Part shown: positions 42,550 through 48,027 of the stretch, in pieces
Position numbering within the stretch: the stretch's first letter is position 1
How the letters are laid out: every line of letters starts with the position of its first letter
Assembly: GCA_946614435.1 (NCBI GenBank)
Contig: CAMOGW010000017.1
Span: 1-48,027, forward strand
DNA from: an uncultured Prevotella sp.
GTDB lineage: Bacteria > Bacteroidota > Bacteroidia > Bacteroidales > Bacteroidaceae
DNA length: 48,027 nt
Direction of reading: 5' to 3'
Made by a program: the position numbers and the translations under genes
The notes under the pieces: generated by a model
What the model was told of the DNA's origin: nothing
Database searches by the model: none
Seen by the model: only the letters and a program-made list of their open reading frames with translations

Positions 42550-42579
42550 TTTGTAATTCGATAAAATGTTGTATCTTTG
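42550..42579 (+). promoter_or_regulatory. Possible leader promoter of CRISPR array 2
   Basis: TTTG (42550-42553), 18 bases, then TATCTTTG (42572-42579) on the + strand, about 118 bases before the first repeat. The stretch 42580-42697 is AT-rich, has no ORF and is the probable leader. Confidence 0.5.
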
Positions 42580-42697
42580 CAACATTAATGCATGATTGAT
42601 GCAAATTGCTCTTTGACATTATGGCATCGAATACAAAATAGTATCTTACATTATTATTATAAACAACTAGCAGCACACAATGCGCAAACTCTAGATA

Positions 42698-42974
42698 GTT
42701 GTGAATAGGCTCCCAAATGGAATCTTTACACTATCATAGACAACCCTACGCCGAGGGTAACGTGAACGAGCTGAGTTTTGAATAGGCTCCCAAATGGTAT
42801 CTTTACACTATCATAGACAACAAGGACGAGTTGGCCACTTGCCAGCAGACCGTTGTGAATAGGCTTCAAAATGGTATCTTTACACTATCATAGCCAACCA
42901 CCTACACAGCCGTAGAGAACCCCTCTGGTTGTGAATAGGCTTCAAAATGGTATCTTTACACTATCATAGACAAC
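42698..42974 (+). CRISPR. CRISPR array 2: four 47-bp repeats, three spacers
   Basis: Repeats lie at 42698-42744, 42775-42821, 42852-42898 and 42928-42974, with spacers of 30, 30 and 29 bases. Each begins GTTGTGAATAGGCT (second: GTTTTGAATAGG) and ends CACTATCATAGACAAC (third: TAGCCAAC). The first two have CCCAAATGG where the last two have TCAAAATGG, and the first also has GGAATC for GGTATC. The repeat pairs with the tracrRNA at 47416, fixing + orientation, convergent with cas9. Confidence 0.93.
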
Positions 42975-43050
42975 CGAATCAAGATAAGATTCAGTGAGTC
43001 AATATGATGAGCAGATATTTACGAAAGAATACAATGTTCTATGATAGACG

Positions 43051-43075
43051 AAATCCCGCTTTAAACGCGGGATTT
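43051..43075. terminator. Bidirectional terminator between array 2 and cas9
   Basis: AAATCCCGC and GCGGGATTT form a perfect stem with a 7-base loop, with T-rich sequence on both sides. It separates the + strand array transcript from the minus-strand cas9 transcript, whose stop is at 43083. Confidence 0.75.
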
Positions 43076-43082
43076 CTTATTT

Positions 43083-46000
43083 CTATTCCTTCTTTATGTG
43101 GACAATTCTGCCGTCAAGAATTTCAAAGTCAGTTCCTAACAACAAATAATTTAACTTGGTAATTGGCATCCGCATACCTTCAGGAAGAGTGTTGAAATCG
43201 GAATCGCTAATGGTGTTAGTTTCCGTCCATGATTTGACAAGGTTGTGGCGCGTCAAAGTCAATCGCTTACGCTGCATTTCGATAGTATTAACCCTATACA
43301 GTCGCTTGGAAATAGTAGCAGCATCTAAATGATACTGGGATTCAATACTCTCTCCTAATGGGTAAATTAGAATCGTCGCATCTTTTAGGATGGTTCTGGT
43401 GTGAAAATACTCCTTACCTTTTTTATCTTTTATGGCTCTTGGACATGGCGTTTCCTTTAAGTTCCGTGTCTTCATCTTTTCTGAAAGTGTAAACAAGTTG
43501 TCTGATTCATAGTGGAGGGCACCGTCCCTGCTCTTGTATTCAAATATGCCATAAGCCTCACCGTGTGAAGATACATAGTAGAATCTTTCCTTATTATCGT
43601 TTCGTGGTTGAAAAATGTGCTTTTTCAACGGTTGCGCTTTTTTAGCAATGCATCGTACACGTCTGACTCGGACCATTCTACGCTCGCCATTCTCAGCAAT
43701 GCAGATATGGATGCCCTCATCACATGCTTTTTTGAAATCTTTCTCTTTCTCTTCAAACTTATCAAATAGTTTCTTATCTACCATTTGAGCCTTAAGATCA
43801 TCCCATGATTTAAACCCTTTGCCTTTATCTCCAGACTTAAACTCAATTTTTTTGCGGATGACAAATACCTCTTCAATCTCATGATTTTTGCCGTTCTTCC
43901 ATTTCTCTATCTTGCCATAGAACGATTGGTCGTGTATAGCCCCACGAATAGAATTGCCCTGAGAGACGTACTTCGCTTTTACACGTTTGATACCTTTAGA
44001 AGTTTTCTCGTATATCACATTTCCATCCTTGTCACGCAATGGTACAACTTTACCCCTCACTCGGAAGCGCTTGATATTCTTTGTAAGTGCATTGTTTGTG
44101 GCATCGTTACGTACCAAGGTTGTTTTCTCAATGTATTTCACAATTTCAGTAGGGGAGTAATTCCCTAAACCACAGAGACTAACTTCTCTGTCAAGTTTGT
44201 TCTTTAGTTGTCTTTCTGTGTCATAGTCCTCGAACCTATGAGACTCCTGTATCTGATACCACAATTCCATCATTCTTTCTCGTCTTGGCCCATATGGAAT
44301 CAGCGAGAGAGTCAATGCGTCAATAGCGTGATGAGTATGTCGACTGCGGTCTTTCTTCTCATAAACTTCTTGAAAACCAAATATCTTACGGAATACTGCG
44401 GTCGTCTCTCCTCGTTGCACCACGACTCGTCCGAACACAGACTTTAGATAATGGTACGCATACTTTGATATGATTCGTGTATCATTCAATTGATTGTGGC
44501 GGAAGCTGGGCGTAATCTCTCTTGTCGTGAGATTAGTCAGCAGCTGGTTCCATTCGTCATATTCCATTTGCCAAAGATGACATTGTTTGATGGCCCAGTT
44601 CTTTGATTCAGGATTGGCAGCTCTGGAAGAACGACCCTTCCAATAGGTTACCTTGTTTTCCAAATACTTCACCTTCCTTTCTATATCTTGGATACGATGG
44701 ATGATAGCCGTGCCTTCGGCAGTATCAATGTTGTAATTGGGTAGTTCGCAGGGTAACTTTGTACCTTTAATAGTCCTGTTATACCTGGTACTGCTTAGTA
44801 CTTTGTTTGAGATGGAATCATCGAATGATTTACTGACGGGCAGAATATGGTCAACCTCTACAAGATTGTCAGGAGAGAACAACTGGGCTAATGTAATAGG
44901 GTGTCCTGTATAGAAATCGAAGAATCCCTGCCTTAACCAAAGTTTGTAGTTCTCACAAAGTTTATCATAGAGTCGTCTTGGTTCATTGGGATTGTAAGGC
45001 GTGAAGTCCCTGTTTTGATAGAGTGCGAGACGAGCCACGGAAACACATCCCTTTGGTAAGGTCAAGTGAAACTCCTTGGCTAGGTCTGTTAGGGCATCTT
45101 CAATCGCTTTGTTCTCCTTTTCTCGTTTTTTCCCATATTCTTCTATGGCCCACCTCATATTAAAGTCGTTTAGCCCTTCACGGGCATTTTCAATAACTAT
45201 GATGGTATCAGCGTCGATGTCCCCACTTATCAATAACTTGTTGACGTTTTCTTTTATCTTGTATAACACTTTCAATACGGTGGGATTCTTCTGGTTACCT
45301 CTGGCAGGATTGCCAAGTTGAAGAATGCCGTTTTCGTTAGTGTGAGCCGCAGGATAATAGGAATTATCAGAGTGATGATATAGCTTCTTCAATTTCTTTT
45401 TAGTGAGGAATGGATACTTCTCTGCCAGGGCAGCTTTAACTGCATCCGCAAGGTTGATGCGCTTGCAATAATCACGTTCTTTACTGAAGAAGAACTTTTG
45501 ATACAACTCTTTTACGTGTGTTGTGATGGCAGATTGCTGGTTATCGGTCAATGCATCCCATTCCTTGCCAAAGTTCTCTGCACATGCCTTCTTTACGTTT
45601 TCAATGTCATCATCTTGTAAAATGTAGTCATGGTCCGCACGTTCGGCAAAAGCAAAACCTTCCAATTTTAAAGACTTATAGTCAGAAATCAGTTTGTTTG
45701 TGATGTCGTAAATCCTGTTTTTGCTTAAAATAGCAGCTCTTTCTTTATCCATCAAACCAATAATCTCTTGCTCATTTTGTTGGAAGAAAGTGTCGCCCAT
45801 GATAGTTGGAAGGTTGGCAAGCATTACGGCATCAGAATATTTGTAGCCCTTGGCCAGGAATGGATTTATCTTCTTGAGTGCACAAAGACTGAGTTTGGCA
45901 TAGCCATCTTGTATAGCTTCCCATAGTGCTCCCATGCTAATCACTTTTGAAGGAGACAAACAAAGAACGTTTTTCGCTAAGTCTTTGACAAACTGCTTTT

Positions 46001-47363
46001 CATCCGACTCATAGCAGATGTGCCAGATGTCTTCATATGTGTATTCGGTCAAGTGACCTTCAGCCTCAGTATACTCTTCTATAGATCTTTTATCTTCTTT
46101 ATTAAAAAGCTTCTTTCTTCTTTGTGCATGCTTCAAGTGTTTGTTGGTACCAGGTATACGTTCTGTCTCCCATGAAGGGCCTAGGATTTTCTGAAGATAA
46201 TAGATTATAGGGCACCCATGTATGCTTTTGTTGTCACTATAGTTGATGCTTTCTTTATATTCCAGCTGAATTTGGTACTCATTTTGAAGCATCTCTCTGA
46301 TTTTCACAAAGTCAAAATGCTTCTCTTTACTGACAAACAGTTCGTTGAAAATCTTATGCCTTATATCAAGAGTAATATTTTCCCATAGACCGTTTCTTTT
46401 TATCTTGATATTGTTCAGCAATTGCCAGGCTGTGTTGAACTCGTTAGCGGGATGACTCTTGGGACACCTTCTTCTACGTGGTTCTAAAGTGCAATACTCC
46501 ACCTTTCCTTTCTGTGATTTAAGTGGGTTCTTATAAAAGATGGTGCCTTCGTGCTTCTTCTCTGACATCAACCCTTTATAGAGTTCACTATCAGTGTCGC
46601 GTTTCTGCACTTTGAATATCTCTTCTATTTCTTCTTTAAGCTTGGAACGAATAGGCTTGTAGTCGTTGTTGGCCCTGATGCGGATTTTGTCAACTCGTTC
46701 CATCCTGGCGAAGGCTGCGCCGACAGTTTTGCAGTTGTGCTCCTTCATGTATTGATCAAGACCAGAAAACAATTCTTCTTCTGACTTCTGTAGATCAACT
46801 CCTTCTTCATTCTCCTCATCGTTAATTTCCGGATTAGCCAGACGGCTACTTTTGAATCCTCGTCTGACGGCTATGCTGTAGATAGCCCTACCTAACATAA
46901 GCCATGACTCAGGCTTTGAGAAGTCGAGAGGTTTGGTAACGAGAATCTCCCTCAGACGATATACGCTCTTAACTTCTTCTCCATCAATGATGAACTTAAA
47001 GTTTATCCACTTCATAAACTCCTCGTTATGAACAGGGAATGTTCTGTCATAGCCTTTTTCGTCATCGTCGAACCTCCATTTATTCAACGACTCCATATCC
47101 AAAGGACAACAGTTGTGCTTAATGAGCAATTTTAGGGTGGCCTGCTTCCTGCGCTTCACAGAACGATATCTGGTTCTGGCATTACGGAAAGAGCGTCTTT
47201 GCGAAGCAGCAGAGCTGTGCCGTCCTCGTTTGTCACGTTCTGTGTTGTCTCGAATAATATCCACTCCAGACGTAATCTGTTCCATGAGGTTATCGTTCAT
47301 GGTGTCTCTACAAACCATTCCTAAAGAATTGGTTCCTGGGTCAAAAGCCAATATTTTCGTCAT
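43083..47363 (-). CDS. cas9: CRISPR-associated endonuclease Cas9 (second, 1426 aa)
   Basis: RNA-guided nuclease distinct from the one at 10668. RuvC-I is ILAFDPGTNSLGM with D8; an arginine-rich bridge helix follows (RRSFRNARTRYRSVKRRKQ); RuvC-II has E725 in VIENAREGLN; the HNH domain has H839 in VEVDHILPVSKSF and an asparagine in SSTRYNRTIKG; RuvC-III is HHAIDALTL with D1015. All catalytic residues are present. At 1426 aa it belongs to the long Bacteroidota Cas9 type that uses 47-base repeats. No cas1, cas2, csn2 or cas4 is adjacent. Upstream and divergent is its tracrRNA; downstream and convergent is a 4-repeat array. No clear TAnnTTTG box was found in front of the start. The two Cas9s differ widely in sequence outside the motifs, so they are not a recent duplication. 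Confidence 0.95.
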   Translation of the reverse strand: MTKILAFDPGTNSLGMVCRDTMNDNLMEQITSGVDIIRDNTERDKRGRHSSAASQRRSFRNARTRYRSVKRRKQATLKLLIKHNCCPLDMESLNKWRFDDDEKGYDRTFPVHNEEFMKWINFKFIIDGEEVKSVYRLREILVTKPLDFSKPESWLMLGRAIYSIAVRRGFKSSRLANPEINDEENEEGVDLQKSEEELFSGLDQYMKEHNCKTVGAAFARMERVDKIRIRANNDYKPIRSKLKEEIEEIFKVQKRDTDSELYKGLMSEKKHEGTIFYKNPLKSQKGKVEYCTLEPRRRRCPKSHPANEFNTAWQLLNNIKIKRNGLWENITLDIRHKIFNELFVSKEKHFDFVKIREMLQNEYQIQLEYKESINYSDNKSIHGCPIIYYLQKILGPSWETERIPGTNKHLKHAQRRKKLFNKEDKRSIEEYTEAEGHLTEYTYEDIWHICYESDEKQFVKDLAKNVLCLSPSKVISMGALWEAIQDGYAKLSLCALKKINPFLAKGYKYSDAVMLANLPTIMGDTFFQQNEQEIIGLMDKERAAILSKNRIYDITNKLISDYKSLKLEGFAFAERADHDYILQDDDIENVKKACAENFGKEWDALTDNQQSAITTHVKELYQKFFFSKERDYCKRINLADAVKAALAEKYPFLTKKKLKKLYHHSDNSYYPAAHTNENGILQLGNPARGNQKNPTVLKVLYKIKENVNKLLISGDIDADTIIVIENAREGLNDFNMRWAIEEYGKKREKENKAIEDALTDLAKEFHLTLPKGCVSVARLALYQNRDFTPYNPNEPRRLYDKLCENYKLWLRQGFFDFYTGHPITLAQLFSPDNLVEVDHILPVSKSFDDSISNKVLSSTRYNRTIKGTKLPCELPNYNIDTAEGTAIIHRIQDIERKVKYLENKVTYWKGRSSRAANPESKNWAIKQCHLWQMEYDEWNQLLTNLTTREITPSFRHNQLNDTRIISKYAYHYLKSVFGRVVVQRGETTAVFRKIFGFQEVYEKKDRSRHTHHAIDALTLSLIPYGPRRERMMELWYQIQESHRFEDYDTERQLKNKLDREVSLCGLGNYSPTEIVKYIEKTTLVRNDATNNALTKNIKRFRVRGKVVPLRDKDGNVIYEKTSKGIKRVKAKYVSQGNSIRGAIHDQSFYGKIEKWKNGKNHEIEEVFVIRKKIEFKSGDKGKGFKSWDDLKAQMVDKKLFDKFEEKEKDFKKACDEGIHICIAENGERRMVRVRRVRCIAKKAQPLKKHIFQPRNDNKERFYYVSSHGEAYGIFEYKSRDGALHYESDNLFTLSEKMKTRNLKETPCPRAIKDKKGKEYFHTRTILKDATILIYPLGESIESQYHLDAATISKRLYRVNTIEMQRKRLTLTRHNLVKSWTETNTISDSDFNTLPEGMRMPITKLNYLLLGTDFEILDGRIVHIKKE

Positions 47364-47377
47364 TTTTTATTGTATTA

Positions 47378-47409
47378 TTTGTTTATATCAATCTAATTTC
47401 GTAAATTTG
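47378..47409 (+). promoter_or_regulatory. tracrRNA promoter of locus 2
   Basis: TTTG (47378-47381), a 20-base spacer, then TAAATTTG (47402-47409), a full consensus match placed just before the anti-repeat, with the same layout as in locus 1. Confidence 0.7.
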
Positions 47410-47415
47410 CACCCA

Positions 47416-47533
47416 ATAAGATACCATTTTGTGAGTTACTATTCACAATAAGGCATGGCTTAAAGCCGAAGCCGAAGTTTATCTTTAACTCGCGTCTCGT
47501 GAGCTTAGAGCCTCTCTTAGGAGAGGCTTATTT
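47416..47533 (+). ncRNA. tracrRNA of CRISPR locus 2
   Basis: AAGATACCATTTT (47418-47430) is the exact complement of AAAATGGTATCTT in the repeat, and CTATTCACAAT (47439-47449) pairs with GTTGTGAATAG at the repeat start with one G-U. The middle of the repeat (GCTTC) faces GTGAGTTA as an internal bulge. The nexus AAGGCATGGCTT follows, then hairpins and a terminator GCCTCTC/GAGAGGC (47510-47527) with TTATTTG. Ends are estimated. Confidence 0.88.
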
Positions 47534-47537
47534 GTTA

Positions 47538-47867
47538 TCATACATTTTCGATGCCCAACTTGAAACCTTTCCCACAATTTGGACAAACAAGCATGCCGAT
47601 GGTTCGCGATTGTTCTGGCAATCTTGGCAGGTTAGAATTATCTCCATCAGAAGGATTGTTTCCGTTTGACAATTTTTCAAGAGGTGCAAACAACAGTTCC
47701 TCTGTAGTTATACCAATAGCATCGGCAACATGCTCAACCGTTTCCCATTTGGGGTTTGTAATAAGTTGGTTGAAGGCCTGGTTGTACTTACCCATCCTTT
47801 CTGCGACCTTGCTTTTGGTTAATCCTCTCTGTATTATAACTTCTTCTATTCGCGCTTTAATATCCAT
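47538..47867 (-). CDS. XRE-type helix-turn-helix protein with CxxC tail
   Basis: Protein of 109 aa from the ATG at 47867; a frame open to 47915 begins upstream of the -7 box TATTTTTG (minus strand, 47886-47893). Residues about 1-55 (MDIKARIEEVIIQRGLTKSK, VAERMGKYNQAFNQLI) form a Cro/CI-type helix-turn-helix, followed by an Asn/Ser-rich linker and LVCPNCGKGFKLG, half of a zinc ribbon, which could bind zinc as a dimer. It converges with the tracrRNA of locus 2, the two ends being only a few bases apart. It may regulate this accessory region, but nothing in the sequence proves a link to Cas9. Confidence 0.75.
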   Translation of the reverse strand: MDIKARIEEVIIQRGLTKSKVAERMGKYNQAFNQLITNPKWETVEHVADAIGITTEELLFAPLEKLSNGNNPSDGDNSNLPRLPEQSRTIGMLVCPNCGKGFKLGIENV

Positions 47868-47933
47868 GGCAAATGTTTTTGTTTGCAAAAATACAAAAAC
47901 AACACGAATTATCAAATACTTTTATTCCCTAAA

Positions 47934-48027
47934 ATCCGCAACTAATAGTGATGCTAGCTAATTATGCAGTTCGCTTCTCCATCTGACGGTAGTCTTGCCA
48001 GTACAGGCATAATTATGCATGGGTCAT
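47934..48027. other. Unresolved right edge of the window
   Basis: The last bases contain a small palindrome GCATAATTATGC (around 48009-48020) with a related AATTATGCAG further left (around 47961-47970). On the minus strand two short frames are open from the edge, one ending IIMPVLARLPSDGEANCIIS; neither can be called a gene from so little sequence. It may be the end of a neighbour or part of a repeat. Confidence 0.25.

Overview
The window is a chromosomal segment from a member of Bacteroidota, most likely Prevotellaceae (Prevotella or a close relative). The evidence is the TAnnTTTG (-7) / TTTG (-33) promoters in front of many genes, the gene families present (DUF5112/5113-type sensor, DUF3078, DUF2023 with flavodoxin, S9 peptidase, Bacteroidota-type tRNA-Glu) and scattered CATCTGCTCC-type intergenic repeats. 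The genus is inferred, not proven.

Layout. 1-4.6 kb: end of an unidentified gene, then a very large double sensor kinase, its response regulator and a membrane protein. 4.6-5.7 kb: a promoter-terminator pair with no ORF (candidate small RNA) and prmA, which carries two GA-rich inverted repeats inside its reading frame. 5.8-8.5 kb: a secreted low-complexity protein and a FadL-like outer-membrane protein. 8.5-10.2 kb: an ISL3-type transposase. 10.3-18.7 kb: a complete type II-C CRISPR-Cas locus (divergent tracrRNA, Cas9 of 1222 aa, Cas1, Cas2, 47 repeats with 46 spacers). 18.9-21.2 kb: a small phage-type protein, DUF2023 plus flavodoxin behind a palindromic operator, and an HD hydrolase. 21.3-28.5 kb (minus strand): yidC, DUF1846, S9 peptidase and an MFS transporter in one operon. 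28.6-34.7 kb: DUF3078 outer-membrane protein, a small secreted protein, and glycogen synthase with alpha-glucan phosphorylase. 35-38.9 kb (minus strand): dsbD, a cytidylate-kinase-like gene, tcdA and three tRNA genes. 39-42.5 kb: an accessory patch with a palindromic element, a gene fragment, a duplicated promoter segment around an unknown 150-aa gene, two candidate non-coding RNAs, a PD-(D/E)XK-like protein and a broken ybjQ. 42.5-47.5 kb: a second type II locus with a 1426-aa Cas9, its own divergent tracrRNA and a 4-repeat array, but no cas1 or cas2. 47.5-48 kb: an XRE-type regulator and an unresolved edge.

How it fits together. The two Cas9 systems have the same architecture: tracrRNA divergent from cas9, a CAATAAGGC-type nexus after the anti-repeat, and an array whose repeats begin GTTGTG. 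They differ in Cas9 size, repeat length (36 versus 47 bp) and anti-repeat. The first has its own adaptation genes and a long array; the second looks like an effector-only or decaying locus. The patch of unknown genes and structured RNAs beside the second locus is the least explained part of the window and the best place to look for something new.
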